From contig JAALGZ010000067.1 of NCBI GenBank assembly GCA_015227615.1, forward strand, positions 1 to 64,000: a stretch of DNA of 64,000 nt, read 5' to 3'. Positions 36,792 to 49,843 of this stretch are shown here, one piece after another; position 1 is the stretch's first letter, and every line of letters starts with the position of its first letter. The translations under genes were made by a program, and so were the position numbers. The notes under the pieces are model-generated. The model made no database searches and had not been told where the DNA came from. It saw nothing but the letters and a program-made list of their open reading frames with translations. The stretch comes from Labyrinthula sp. Ha (Eukaryota > Sar > Bigyra > Labyrinthulida > Labyrinthulaceae).

Positions 36792-37791
36792 ATGTATAAA
36801 AGACTTTTCTCAACAATCCCAAGCTTACCAAAGACCACTGTCATTGGAGCTGCAGGAGGTATATTTTTTCAATATATTCAATCTTATAGGAATTGGACAG
36901 CCACTTTCCCTTTTATTAAAATCTGCATATCCAACTAATCTTGCTTTGTATGATCTAGTAAATACTCCAGGAGTAGCTGCTGATATTTCTCATATCTCTT
37001 CTCCTGGCTCAGTAAATGGATATATAGGTCAAGATCAACTTCTAGAGTCACTTCAAGACGCAGATGCTGTTGTTATTCCTGCTGGAGTTCCTCGTAAACC
37101 TGGGATGACAAGAGATGACTTGTTTAATACTAATGCAAGTATAGTCCAATCTCTTGCAGAAGCTTGTGCTAAATCTTGTCCAGATGCTCTTGTTTTTATC
37201 ATCAGTAATCCAGTTAATTCAACTGTACCTATTTTTGCAGAGACGCTTAAAAAACACGGAGCATATAATCCAAAAAAACTTTTTGGAGTAACAACTTTGG
37301 ATGTAGTAAGAGCAAGAACTTTTGTAGGTGAAGCAAACACAACTGATCCATCAAAAGAAGAGATAGAAGTTATTGGTGGACATGCAGGAACAACTATTTT
37401 ACCACTTATTGATGGAAAAGTTGAAGGAGGAAAATATGAAGGATTGGTAAATAGGATTCAATTTGGTGGAGATGAAGTTGTGAAAGCAAAAGATGGAACA
37501 GGAAGTGCTACTTTGAGTATGGCATTTGCTGCTGCTGAGTTTGTTGGAAAAGTTATGAGTGGAGAAGTTGTTGAAGAGTGCGCATTTGTTGATCAAGTGT
37601 TATGTGAGGATGAAGAGTGGAAAAAGAAAGTAGATTGTGACTTTTTTGCTACAAAGTTGAAAATTGGAAGATCTGGAGTTGAAGAAATTGTTGTTCCAAA
37701 ACTTTCTGCAGAAGAAGAAAAACTTTTTGATTCTATGATTGGTGACTTGAGAGCACAAGTTAAAAAAGGACAGGACTTTGTTAACAACTAA
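36792..37791 (+). CDS. MDH: malate dehydrogenase, mitochondrial type, one 31-nt intron
   Basis: An NAD-dependent malate dehydrogenase of 322 residues that interconverts malate and oxaloacetate (TCA cycle). Exons are 36792-36858 and 36890-37791. The intron at 36859-36889 (GTATAT..TATAG) interrupts the dinucleotide loop, and splicing gives 'VIGAAGGIGQPLS' from residue 17. Substrate-binding arginines lie in 'GVPRKPGMTRDDLF'. 'SNPVNSTVPI' and 'GVTTLDVVRA' follow, and the catalytic His is H187 in 'GGHAGTT'. The first 16 residues ('MYKRLFSTIPSLPKTT') are basic and hydroxylated, as in mitochondrial targeting peptides. The family is the bacterial/mitochondrial MDH type rather than cytosolic. It is convergent with the Rab11 gene, 104 bases apart. 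Confidence 0.96.
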
Positions 37792-37895
37792 ACATATATC
37801 AATCTGTCCGTTTATTATACTAATACTAACCCAAACTTTGGTTCTTTATGTTGAGAAAGTTGTCGATTAAAAATACAAAGAGAGAACTTTAGGGT

Positions 37896-38548
37896 TTAAC
37901 AACAATTCGATTCTTTTTTCTTCTTCTTTGTATTCAAATCAACAACTTCACCTTTTCCAACTTTGACGGACTCGTTATTGTTTTCTAAGGCCTCTGTTTT
38001 TTTCGCTCTATAAATTTCTTCTAAAAGGCTTTCAAACATGGATTGAACCATTTCACCAGTTTTTGCGCTTGTTTCCATATAAGGAATACCAAACTGTTCT
38101 GCAAATGCTTTTCCTTCATTCTGACTGATTTCTCTATTTTTGAGATCACACTTATTTCCTACAAGTACAATTTTTATTCCTTCATTCGCATGTCCTTTTA
38201 TTTCTCCAATCCATCTTGTTAATCCATCAAAAGTTTCACGATCTGCAACATCAAACACAACAATAGCTCCAAACGCACCTCTATAATACGCCTTTGTAAT
38301 AGCTCTATATCTTTCTTGACCTGCTGTATCCCAAATTTGAGCTTTGATAACTTCATTATCAATTTCCATCTCCTGAGTCGCAAATTCTACTCCAATTGTG
38401 TGCTTTGTATCTGGATGAAACTCATTTTCCCTATACCTTTGAAGAAGTGAAGTCTTTCCAGTGGATGAGTTCCCTATCAAAACAATCTAAAATTAGAACA
38501 GAGCAAGATATCTACTTTAAATAAATGATCAAAGTTTTTCTCTTTCAT
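37896..38548 (-). CDS. RAB11: Rab11-type small GTPase, one 29-nt intron
   Basis: A Rab11-family GTPase of 207 residues, which directs recycling-endosome and trans-Golgi traffic. Exon 1 is 38516-38548 (11 codons, 'MKEKNFDHLFK') and exon 2 is 37896-38486. The intron is 38487-38515 (GTAGAT..TTTTAG). Splicing places 'HLFKIVLIGN' in front of the P-loop 'GNSSTGKTS'. The Rab11 signatures are 'IGVEFAT' and 'WDTAGQERYRAITKAYYRG'. Nucleotide specificity comes from 'GNKCDL' and 'ETSAK'. It ends 'NCC', a Rab double-Cys prenylation motif. Small oddity: the P-loop has Asn-Ser-Ser-Thr where most Rab11 proteins have Asp-Ser-Gly-Val. It is co-oriented with the next minus-strand gene, which ends 174 bases upstream of it. 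Confidence 0.96.
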
Positions 38549-38722
38549 TCTTTTCCTTTTTTGTTTTTTAAACGGATAGATTTGTGCATATGTCCTTCAC
38601 AAATTGAATTCATCCAATGAAATGAAGAGAAAATGAAAAAACTGTATATGATTGGCTGAAAAAGTGTTCCAATCTCAGAACAAATTTTTGAGTACTCTTC
38701 AATAATTAAAATTTTTTAAAAC

Positions 38723-39103
38723 TTATTCACAAATTAAACTTTCTTCTTCAGAAGGAAAAATTAAAAATTCTTCAGCTACATTACAAGAAGTTTCTTCTCC
38801 ACATTTAGTTTTCGTGAATCCACCAGATTCTTGACAAGTGAAGAAGCTCTTTCCATCTGCATCACAAGTTACCAAAACTTCTGTTTCACTATTAAAGTTT
38901 TCACAAGCGTCTGAGAACTTTTCAATATATGTTTTTACTGGATCTGTTCCAAGAATGAAGGAAAGAGAAATTCCAATGAGAATAATTGGAAACATAATCA
39001 TTCCGGTTTTCTTTAAAGGTTCACTCCAGGGATTAGTGAAATCTTCTTTTGGTTCTGATGTTGGTGCAGAAGCCTTGAGTTGAAGTTTCATATCTGTTGC
39101 CAT
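38723..39103 (-). CDS. small membrane protein with six-Cys exposed domain
   Basis: An intron-free 126-residue protein. Residues 1-33 are soluble, residues 34-51 form one membrane span ('GMIMFPIILIGISLSFIL'), and residues 52-126 carry six cysteines (67, 80, 90, 101, 107, 125). The cysteines suggest a disulfide-stabilised luminal or extracellular domain. With no cleavable signal peptide, this is a type II arrangement (N-terminus in the cytosol). The acidic tail ends 'SLICE'. I recognise no family. It lies upstream of, and on the same strand as, Rab11. The intact frame, clear topology and even cysteine spacing support a real gene. Confidence 0.65.
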   Translation of the reverse strand: MATDMKLQLKASAPTSEPKEDFTNPWSEPLKKTGMIMFPIILIGISLSFILGTDPVKTYIEKFSDACENFNSETEVLVTCDADGKSFFTCQESGGFTKTKCGEETSCNVAEEFLIFPSEEESLICE

Positions 39104-42100
39104 ATTTAGTTTTGAATAAAATTAAAAAATGTGACTCTTTAGTTTTAAATTCAGTTATTGTCTTGATAGTAACTCTTGCTACAGTGAAACACCTGTTTGC
39201 ACGTGTTTCCTTAGTTTTATCTTCCAAAGCGGTAATTATGTCATTAAGTAAAATAATATTTGCATCAGTGTGTAGTAATGTCATATCGTAACTTATGTGA
39301 CTAAAACAAAAGTTTGCCACTTAGTTTCTGATTGTAGATATTCAAAGACGAATCTTTTACGAAATAGGTGAAGATATATTAATGCTTGTTCAACTCTTAT
39401 AAAGAGTCAATTGGATAGATGGTGCTAATAATGAGAATCATTTTCAAGATGCACGCTAACATAGACTTGAAGGCTTAGTTATAAACAGTATCAGAATTCT
39501 AAACAGGATGTAAATTCAGTAATATTAGTAGAACCACACAAATTAACCTTAATTCCTTTTTTTTTGCTCTCTTTGGAATTTTGCAACTGGTTTGAATATA
39601 TTTTCTCTAATAATTGTGTGTTTTCACTGTATTCTTTTCCCTTCTTACGGGTAACATTGAGAAATTCGATCTATTGAATCATATTGAGAGGGGTATTTAA
39701 CTTTAGAGCAGAAAATGACCCATTCGGACTGTACTCAGCTGGCTAAAGAAATTTGTGTGGAGTAGAGGCCTAGTAGATGGCAAGATTCTCTTGGTTGGAA
39801 GAAACTCACTCTTGAACAATTAGAATCGCAAACAAACGAAAAAACCATAAATTCTGTACAAATTAATAGTCATAGGCGAGATCACAGTAGTTTGAGCTCA
39901 ATTTCCTTATTTGAGAGAATTTTATCATTTAATGGTGAAGTACTGGAAGGGAATTTGATCACTCGCATCGTATTCCTGGAAATGAGCTTGCATTTCAGTT
40001 TTTGTTAGAAGTTTAACTAGCTGCAATTACAATATTGTAATAGTGACATGCTTTATATGTAAGTGCGTAATATGCAATATACCTATATGAGTATTCTACC
40101 AAGACATTCCAGCCTGTCCACAATTAAGTTCTTCTCCAGCAAAATTTTAAGCCCACTTGAAATATGATCCCCCAATGACATTCAACCTGTTTTTGTATTC
40201 CAAGTTGATGCAGAAAATTCTCCAAATTCAGCTTTGTTCGAGAAAGTTTTAATCAGGATTACCTGTATAGCAACTGCTTTTCTGGACTATTTCATCTTAG
40301 GAGAAAATATAACATATAAATCCAAGTAATTTGAAGAATGCTCCTAAGAAACACAGCCTTTCTATGCCAGTATGCAATTTTTCTTTCCTCACTTAAGTCC
40401 TTAGCCTAACGAACTATTTAAGGACCTGTTTTTTTCTAACCCATGCTAGTATGTCCATCAAATGAGGATTAACCTCTGTAATGAATTTCTGCAACTTGCA
40501 TCCACATCTCAATGTGTTCAAAATAAATGAAAACACATAAATCACTGCCTATATTACATTTTAATTATATTTCTTCAATACCCATCGTTCTATAACTTTT
40601 AGATGACCTCGTCCTAGGATAAGACAGTAGTAGCTTTAAGAGAGATCTTACAGTTTAGCATCAAAAAATACGTATTACAGTTTTAAATAGAAGTAAATAG
40701 CTGATTCCTCCGAGAAATCCATTCATAACGGGGAGCTAACTAAGAAACAGGAATGTTCTATCAACCCCATCTGGTTGCTGTGACACCTCAGGATGTGGTC
40801 TCGCATGTCATACCATAACAACAATATAGCTTTCCCACCGGCGAAGGTAAATAGCACTGGTTTATTTTCTTTATTCAAGACGTATCACTGAAGTTTCCTC
40901 GTAAGGTTCATAGCACGGGCGTTGATTCCACGTATTCACTACTCTATTTATACCTCTGGATCGCAAAATTCCTGAAACCCCTTCAGCTCCTTATGTAAAT
41001 CTTGAAATCTGATTGGTTGGCACATACTTTGAATGTCCACTACGGATTCGTCAACCAACGCTTTCATCTCTTTATGTATTCTCATGTATTTTCAATTCAT
41101 TCTTCTATTGTAGTAGGCATAGTTCTCCTTCACAATGTTTCCACTGTTACAAAATATAAAGAATTGGCTAAATTAGTTTGCAATTATAAGGATTTAGAGT
41201 ATGCCTTTACTTTCTCTTGGAAATACAGCGGGTCATTGTTGGTCTCATCATGACTTCAGATATTTGCTGTAATAGTTTTGATATGATGGTTCTCTTTAAT
41301 GCTCCGTTACCCTAATAGAACAAAGGCCTGTTTGTACAACTGCTGGGCCGCTTTATAGGGTAGACAACTTTCTTTGATACCTTCTCAGTCCCAGTTTATT
41401 TTAAACGCCTTCTTATGATGCTTCCAGATCGTTCTCTAAATTGAAACTATTCTCTACTCATCGTAGAGGTAGCCGTACCTGTTTTCATTTTCATTAAGTT
41501 CATGGCAGATTATCGAGTTGTGGTTTCACTGGGGTGATCCGTTTTTCATTTCTTTATTATCTCATTTCCTTTTTCCTAATAACATGAACCCCCCTCAACA
41601 GGTCTGACGCGTCTTCATGAATTGATTTATATGGTTTACACGATGAATAGTGTTTTTGGAAGCCCTGCTATTTGACTAGCACTTTGATCCCTTGCACGGA
41701 CATATTGGTAGACTCAATTTATTCCACTACCAAAGCTATGGGATCTTTTCTTAAGGGATGCATCAAGCTATCAGCAAATTCATGGTCTCCGGATCCATAG
41801 AATCAGTGAGAAAAGCTACTCGTTCCTTGTTCACTGGGAAAAATATATTGAAAACATTCTCACGATAAGTATATGTGAAAACACATGATTTAGACAACAC
41901 AATCTTTTTCTCCATGCTTCGACGATTTTTATTTGCGCTGATGACAGGTTCCCAATCACCAATAGTGTTATGTATTAAATGGCTGGATAATATGACATTG
42001 TAGGAATCATTCCTCTTAGCCCCCTTGAAGGCCACATATTAAATTATTTGCTATTGCTCCTACTACTTCAACTCTAGAAGAACATACTCCTTAGTAATTT

Positions 42101-42720
42101 CAACCATTCATGATGATCATTTGACTCTCTTTTTATGTCATATTGCGAAGAAGAATCTTATCACTATCCGTCTATCTGAACCTTAATCCCCAAATTCAAA
42201 CAAAATAGTTATATTGGCTATCCAGGTTTTTTTCTCTTGCTGCGTATCATAATTATGGCAGCCATTACAGGTGGGAGAAATCTACCTCAATATTGTCCGG
42301 CCATTTGTATCTTGAGGTACCTTGATCCCAGGAACTATAGTGTCTTATCACTGATTGTTTGAATAGGACCGTTGTTGAATGGCACATAGCAAATGATGAC
42401 TCGGTGGCTGAAGTGAAGCAATTGCTCCATTTTGAGCATAAGTATGTTAGTGAAAGGGGTGCCATTGGTGGCAACTATCCACAAACCGGGCTAAATCTCT
42501 AACCAAGAAAGCTCAACATTTAAAAATTTAACCACTTTTAGCACTGTGCACTTAATATAATCGTTAAAAATTAGTTTTCTTGCTGAATCTTGAAGTAATA
42601 TGAGGGTGCGACTCGAGCTATTAATATATATATAGGAAATGGAAAAGCAGCACTAATCTACTTTTATAGCAATATTAATAGTGCAATGTGGGTTTCCTAT
42701 GATGGCCATACTGCAGTTGT

Positions 42721-42758
<38 letters not shown>

Positions 42759-44249
42759 CTTTCTTAAATTCGGCTCTTACATCTCGATTTTGTCAAGCTC
42801 CTTCATGTCAAGATATCTTTGGAGTTACTACATTTCACTCAATTCAGCTCGTAATATTATGGGCAAATATATTAAATATCCAATCGTTGGATTAAGTCAG
42901 TTTTATATTACCTTTGTTTACAAATACCTCTTGTTTCCCAATTAACTCTAACATCTTTCGCGCCCCTTTATAGTATGGGTTTTTGAAAGAAATTCGTTAT
43001 TCACCTAGTTAGGTTAGTACGGACTTTGCCTCACTATTAGTGAGTAATCAGAATGTTATGACGCTGGGTTTGGTGCGAATTTCTATTAGATCGTTCTATT
43101 CGTGCTTCAGGTTACCTCAATAGAAGGCTGTGCTTAGTAGGATATTCAACTCACTTTTGATGTTGAAGAATATCATTTTTGAATCACGGGATTCCATTTC
43201 TCTAATAGAAAGTCTTTTTAGCTAAAATCCATTGCTATTCCAGCTTAGCTCTACTAAATAAAGAAGATTCCGGCGATCTATAAAAACATTGCTTGCCATG
43301 TGCGATCTTGAAACATATATTCTACCACCCTGATCATATGAGGGAAATGAAATAAATTTATTTGGCTCGTATAAAAAATTCTATTACAAAGCATTATTGG
43401 GTAGCACTTTCAATTTTGCATCTTCTTCTTGTTATCGTTATATTTCTATGTGTCATCAACGGGTCCAACGCGTTGCTGTTGTATCGGGAAAGGGCCTAAG
43501 CATTTTTCCAGGACAGGGATATAAAATCATTCTCGTTGCTTTTGATATGTCCATAAGGAAATTCCTTCGATTTGCTATAAGCCCAATGGGAAATATGTTT
43601 GGAATCATCATCTGTTTTCGCTTACACATATCTTCTCTGTTCTAGCCTTATTCTGAAATTGTTGCTTATTCTTAGAAAATTATAGATTTTCGGTGTAAAG
43701 TCCTGCACATGTTCAGTACCCGTCCAGTTCATCTTAATAGACTAGTCTGTTGAGAGATAAAATATTCTTTTATTAATCCTATTCAAGATGGCAATTTACC
43801 TTAAATAAGGTTGCTACACATTTGCTATGTTTAATAATAATTTTCAGTATTTTCTCTTCATTCAACCTTTTGTGTTTTCTTAAGAAAACTTAAAAACTTT
43901 CCCTAACATCTTAATTAAATTTTCATAAGCTTTGAAAGAGAATAACATATCACCTACTCACTGAATTATTCTGAGATCTGTATTACCTCCACTCGTAAGG
44001 TCGGCATGCTAAAAATCTGCTTATATATGTTATCTTAGAAAAATGATAGAGGTTCTCCTAGTCCTGCACAGCTTCTTGAAACTTGTACACTGATCCAACA
44101 CATTAACGTTCTTAAATTCTTTTGACTATCTGGATTCTTCGTCATAGTTTTGGGCTAAAGATCATGCGCCTAAGACCTTAATAATATGACTTCAAATATA
44201 TTTAGACTGGGATAAATCTGAGCAACGTTGTTATATGCTGCTTGAAACA
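39104..44249. other. 5-kb degenerate region, mobile-element debris likely
   Basis: No host gene recognised. Scattered frames read partly like protein: 39712-40008, 90 codons with one stop; 41763-42035 on the minus strand; and about 42350-42450 on the plus strand. None can be assigned to a family. The higher sequence complexity compared with the A/T-run gene flanks, and the position next to a copia element, suggest old inserted elements. A long AT microsatellite lies at 42724. Confidence 0.4.
42724..42755. repeat. (AT)n microsatellite
   Basis: About 16 uninterrupted AT units. Shorter AT runs occur near 44257-44270, 45858-45874 and 55793-55807. Confidence 0.9.
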
Positions 44250-47200
44250 TGGTTTGATATATATATATATGTTGCTCTGTCAAGCGAACCCTGACCAATA
44301 AATAAAACAGAACAAAAACTTAATTATTTTTAATATTTCATACATGAAACATATATAGAACGTAAGCAACATTAGTAATGAGCTTCGAGATTTAAATAAG
44401 CCCCCACTAATTTCACGGCGATTTCCACCGCTGGAAGAGGAGGTTGGAACCTATGTAACCAATCCTGGACTATGGGATTTAATTTTACAAGGCATTTTGA
44501 TTGAAGCCGCTGTTTCGCAGATAGTGACAATCCAATAAACGTTTTTCTCTTATTACTAATTCAATTAAAAGCTAATCTGATGCATATGTGATGCACTTGC
44601 AAGACGACCGATTAATCTAGAAATAATTTTAGCTGAGGTTTCTCATAAACAGATTAGTGGAAATTTTTAGAGTAAGGAAGAAATCTCAGAATCTATGCTC
44701 AAAAGGAGATATCAATGGCTACCAAATACATCCGTCCATCAATATAGTAATTACAAGACCCTAATAAATGAGTTAGATAATAAGAACTTTCTCCTTCGGC
44801 GGCTGGCTATGTCTCCGCAAGAAAAAATCGTTTTGTATACAGTAAAAATGCAGAATCTTCATCAAGATCAATGAATCAATAAAAATTTCACAGTTTGATT
44901 GATCTGGTAATTTTGAATTCTATTGAGAAAGGGCATACCGTCCAAAAAGAAAACATGTTGCTTGTTTTTTGTGACAAGAACAATATGTGTGTTAGCTGTG
45001 CGTTTAGTAATATAAGGAAAATGTACCTCGTGCACGAGAAGTGCAGCGAGAATAATTGCATTAAAAGACAATCTCGAAAACTTGCGTTCAGAGCTCGCAA
45101 ATTTTGTAATAACTCATAACTGACTCAGAATAGCCAATAAGCAATTCAACATTAAACACTCACACCGCAAGTTTTATTTTACTGAACCTATGAAAAAAAG
45201 AGGATGAAAAATTATGCTCCATTATATTGGGTTCCGGAGGTTCGATATAATTCTGTGGAGATTTTTCACCATTTAGAAATGTTACAAGAGGTCACTCTCT
45301 TATAGCTTTAAACGTAAAATTAGTTATGAAATACACAGTTAAAGCAAGTTTTCACTTTATTTCTGCAGAAGAGATAGATATGAAGCTGAAGGATATGTTT
45401 AAAACCTATGAACGACATAGATTTCTTTGTTAATCACAAAAATTGCAATTATGCAATTATGAAACTAAAGTTAAACTTCTCTATTCACCCCTAGATTGTC
45501 AATGGGTAAAAGTACTCGAGCCTTCTACAGCAGTGATTACCAGTCAAAAGACCTGGTGCAGTCGTGTGAAACCTATAACATCCTCTAGTATACAAAATTT
45601 TTATATAAAGTAAATGGATTAAAGGTTGGAGAAAACAACCGCATCTTTGACGGATATGTAAGAGCAAAATTTGGCAGACCTAATCTACGACATTGAAGTT
45701 CGGACATACTAATAAGAGCATTCGCACTTTTGGTAGCAAACAGCATTGGTATATATATTTATCAAGACAGCTTGTAAGCATTCGACAGAGAATTGATCAT
45801 AAATTTCGTATATTGGAATTTCTCTTGGGTTTTAACATAAAGTTCATGTACAAAAGTCATATATATATATATATCTGAAAACGAAAAGAAAACAAGAACG
45901 ACAATCTAACTGGGTTAAATTAAAATTTTGCAAAATCATCCTTTTCAATAAAAAAAAAGGAAAATCCTGTTCATTTTCCTGCAAATTTTGGAGTATAAAA
46001 GAGATGAACACACATTGTATCCGTGAAATAAGTATATCTATATAAGTTTGGAGTAACAGCTTGCTAGAATCGATGAAAATAACAACAAAATATGTCAACT
46101 TTACGGTTGATTATTGGTATTTCGTTTTACATGGTGATAGAATTGCGAGGAACTGAGATAATGGGGTACAATCAACCAACAATTCATTGCAAAGAATATT
46201 TGACCATGTTAAAGATATTTCTAGAAAGGGTATACCAAATATTATTCGGCACTCCTAAGTGAACCCTGAGAAGAAAGCAATAATATAAGAAAATGACACA
46301 AGGGTGAGGTTCGTAGAATATCTAAAGCATCGCTTGGGTTGGTTATAAATGGATCTAAACTCAATTAAGATATTTAATACCATTTGTTTGAAGCAGCATG
46401 AAACACTTCTTAAAAATTCGCTTGGCCTACAACAAAATAAGAACACTTTAAAAATAAAAGGTTGGTTCACAACGGAGGAAAGATATATTTCCCTACAGAA
46501 CTATACTTTAATATCAGCAATAGATTGAAAAGAGAACGGCAATACAATAAACATAGAGCAAATAGAAAACATGATTGATGACCAGAAAATATTCCAAGAG
46601 ATATATAGGATACAACTTTCTGAGACTGTAACATATCTACGGACAGCATTATCCAGAGCAAAGGAAAAACATACATATGCAAACATTGTTATTGGACCAG
46701 AAAAAGGATAACTGAAAGAATTATTCGAGTTTGAAGATAATGATGAATGGCATAGACCTTTTTGGAAAGAATTGAAAGTTTTAGGAAGAGTGAGAGGGTT
46801 AGAAGTAATTGGAGAGTCCTATAATGTTCTTTCATTCCTTTTTATTATATTTTTGAATTAAAAACAAGTTTTATGACCAATTATCATGACCAAAAGTAAG
46901 GCTCGTGGCGCGCAGATATTGGAGAAATTATATAAAACGATGCTCTGCCCCGGTACTCTCACTAGAGAAAACAAAGTCTTTTTTTATTTTAGTTGGAGTA
47001 AGAACTAGTTCACCAAACAACCTGATCTAATAGGCATTTATCCCTGTGGGCAACTTGAATCTAAAGTTTCTATTAAAATTCCGCATGGTCATAGAATGAA
47101 AACACTTTCTGATTGAATTTGTTCAAAAATGTGAAACAAATAAAAATTGTCTGAAACAAAGCGACGAAATATGACTCAAAAACATAGATGCTTATTGAAT

Positions 47201-48440
47201 ATGGATTAGCTTTAACCCCTCAGTTAACGAGGAAGGGCTATATCAACTAAAAGAAATGCAATGAACAATTTTGCTCTTCATCTATGTGGATGACATAGCG
47301 TGTTCAGGCGATACGGAGGAATAATTAACCTAGTTGAAGCACCAACTAACAGCAGATAGTAAAATGAAATATTTTTGGCTTACCAACATATTTACTGGAC
47401 CTCAATGGAACAGGAAGATGGAACACTATGGAAACACTGTAAGTTTAAAGTAAGATAACCTGCAGAAAAGCACAAACTAAAAGAAGATGAAGATACAGGG
47501 TGTTAAGACTCCTATGATAAAAACCCTGAAACAAAAATTAAAAACGATGTATAATTGAGAAACATCAAAAAAATGTGGGTGAACTCTCCTGTACACCGAA
47601 CTATAACTGGTCCAATTGCCGTTCTGCTGGAAACTTTCCAGCTAGGAAAAGAAAAACATTCACAGTAGGCCTATTTCGAACTGGAAGAAGGACTCTGAGA
47701 TACTTTCTCAACACGATACATTTCGGAATAAGGATAGAACATAACCACAAATATCTTTTTGAAAGCTTATACTGAGGCGGTCTTCGCTTATTGTAAGGAA
47801 GATGAATGCAAATCAACCAGTGGATATATAGTGTATTTTGTCGCAGTTCCTATCCACTGGAAATGTAAGAAAATGAAGTGGGTTTCTACTTTCGCCGGTG
47901 TTTCTGAATATCTAGAATTGCATATGTTGATCAACGAAGTGCTCCTCTTATATCATATTACAGTTGACCGATTCGAAATTGAAATTGTAGCTTCTTGCTT
48001 TATCATGATTTAAAAGAAGCTACAAATTTTTCATAATCTAAAACTCTTGCAAATTCAACTAGATACTTGGGTACAAGATACTTCATGATACAACAAGTAA
48101 CTGAAGAAAATTAATAAGAATGAGAGAAGTTGAAATAAATGATATTATTTTTGTTTTGTTTACTAAGAGTTTGAGGAATTTCAACTTTGAGAAGTATATA
48201 GAATTGTTGTTGAGTAGCTTTTCATAACTAAGGAGGAATGTTGTAGAAAGGATAAATTATAGTTTGATCCTACTCTAGGATATTTTCCTTTCTAGCTTTA
48301 ATCTAAGCGCATTGAAATAAATATAATATAATTATTCGTGGTTGATTATATATATATTATTCTGTTAAAGGAACCCAAATAATAAAGGAAATAGATAAAT
48401 AAACTTTCAGCTTCTTCATTATTCCACTGATAAAACATAA
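44250..48440 (+). mobile_element. Ty1/copia LTR retrotransposon, near full length but broken
   Basis: A fossil element on the plus strand with parts in the canonical copia order: a possible 5' LTR near 44200-44330; gag-like sequence after it; the GAG-pre-integrase segment ('KFGHTNKSIRTF') at about 45690; integrase C-terminal sequence near 46290-46400; reverse transcriptase with the YVDD box at about 47280-47300; RNase H ending in 'KSTSGYIVYFVAVPIHWK' at about 47810-47860; and a polypurine tract (48230-48238) directly before a 3' LTR that begins TGTTGTAG. It has many breaks and is well diverged, so it is older than the minus-strand copia remnant. Both ends are approximate. Confidence 0.68.
48239..48440 (+). 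repeat. candidate 3' LTR of the copia element
   Basis: It starts TGTTGTAGAAAGG right after the purine tract 'aaggaggaa', the normal junction of an LTR element. A stretch inside it ('tctgttaaaggaaccc', then 'aataataaa') resembles 44268-44300 ('tctgtcaagcgaaccc', then 'aataaataaa') at the other end of the element. That supports a diverged LTR pair. The right end is approximate. Confidence 0.42.
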
Positions 48441-49156
48441 AGATACAAGTATATAGTAAAACAAATAAATATATTTAAACCTGCCACAAAATGTGAAGTT
48501 TATACTCATGGATTTAGAAATGTTCTTTCCATGATATAGAATTCATATAAGTAATGAACAGTTCAAAATTTAATGTTCATTTTGAAAAAATACTATTAAA
48601 AAGAATAATAAAAGTTAAAATGTTGTTGCAATATTTTACGGAAGAAAATACGAAGAAGTTTTGTTTTTCAGAAGTTCATAGTTTTTTAACATAAAAAAAT
48701 TTTTTGAGAACAAATAAAAGTTTTAAATTTGTATTTTATATGTTTAGAATAAAGTTAGATAAAGTATAAAAATAAACTTTCTTAAGTTTTCAAAACTGAT
48801 TAAAACCTAAAACTAAACCAAGACAATATTTTATTACGCAGAATGAAAAGCATTAAAAAAAAACATAAGTTTAAATAAAACAATGTATTCTAAAATTTAA
48901 ATTTTAAAATCAGAATACAATAAAAACCAACACAGCTTCTTAATCTACCTTTAAGAATAAGAAATCCTTTCATAATCTACTTCATAAAAAGTTTTTTTTT
49001 CTTAAAGTATCAAATTAATTTTTGTTTACCTAAAAAAATAAAAAAGAAAAAAAAAGTCATCAGAATGTTCTGGGCAAAGTGTCTTCAATAAATATCAGAA
49101 CAGGTCTGTGCATATTTATCTTCATATGAAAAAATAAAAGATATACCTTTTAAAAA
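48441..49156. other. intergenic
   Basis: Extremely A/T-rich sequence with long A and T runs, no gene seen. It is the 3' flank of the minus-strand MRT4 gene. Confidence 0.45.
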
Positions 49157-49843
49157 CTACATTTTTTTAACTTTTCCTTCTGAATACAAAGCTAAAAGAG
49201 AAACTTCAAAGTTTGCTGTTTTTTTATTAAACATTTTTAATAATTCTGCTTGAGCTGGATTTAATCTTTTTCCTTTTTCTGAAATAATAAATTCTTTATC
49301 TAAAAATATTTCACTATTTTTTATTCTAACAGGAACTCCTAATTTTTTTAAATGTTCAACTAAACTTGTTGGAAAACCAGAAAAACAAACTTCATCTTTT
49401 TTAGGAAGTTTTCCATTTGGTATAATTTTTAAATTTATATTTGCTAAAGAATTTGAACGTGCAAATTCAGGTTGAGAAACTTTTTTAATTATATTTTCTA
49501 CAATTTCTTCTTTCTCATTTGAAAAAATTACACCAATTTGACCTTGAAAATTATCAATAATTTGAGTTAATTTATTTAAATTATCAAGATATTCTAATTC
49601 TTTTGTTTTTCCAAATGCAAGTTTTATTAAACTCTTTTTTCCCATATATATTCTTGATGGTGAAATTAAGGTACGAAGTTGTTTTAAATGAGTGGTTCTC
49701 GAATCATATGTAGTAAATAGATAGATATGAGAAAATTCATCACAATATTTTTGAATTATATCTATTTGATTTGATTTTCCTTCTCTTCCTTTTGAAGTTG
49801 TTGAGGTTAAACTTATTACTTTTGCTCTTTTACTCTTTGGCAT
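49157..49843 (-). CDS. MRT4: Mrt4-type ribosome assembly factor (uL10-like)
   Basis: A 228-residue nucleolar protein of the uL10/P0 superfamily. In well-studied eukaryotes Mrt4 holds the P0 site on pre-60S particles until it is exchanged for the stalk protein. Visible features are the basic start 'MPKSKRAKVISLTST', the 'SHIYLFTTYDSRTTHLKQLR' segment typical of Mrt4/P0 N-termini, 'SRIYMGKKSLIKLAFG', and a second domain with 'FSGFPTSLVEHLKKLGVPV'. It lacks the long acidic stalk-binding tail of P0, which favours Mrt4. Intron-free. It is divergent from SUMO with 125 bases between start codons. It and Dbp10 both serve large-subunit assembly. Confidence 0.92.
   Translation of the reverse strand: MPKSKRAKVISLTSTTSKGREGKSNQIDIIQKYCDEFSHIYLFTTYDSRTTHLKQLRTLISPSRIYMGKKSLIKLAFGKTKELEYLDNLNKLTQIIDNFQGQIGVIFSNEKEEIVENIIKKVSQPEFARSNSLANINLKIIPNGKLPKKDEVCFSGFPTSLVEHLKKLGVPVRIKNSEIFLDKEFIISEKGKRLNPAQAELLKMFNKKTANFEVSLLALYSEGKVKKM

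Noticed and set aside
41763-42035. 90-codon minus-strand frame
   Set aside because: Looks like old element debris, but no motif could be tied to a specific family.
45241-45255. tRNA B-box-like 'ggttcgat'
   Set aside because: No matching A-box or cloverleaf around it.
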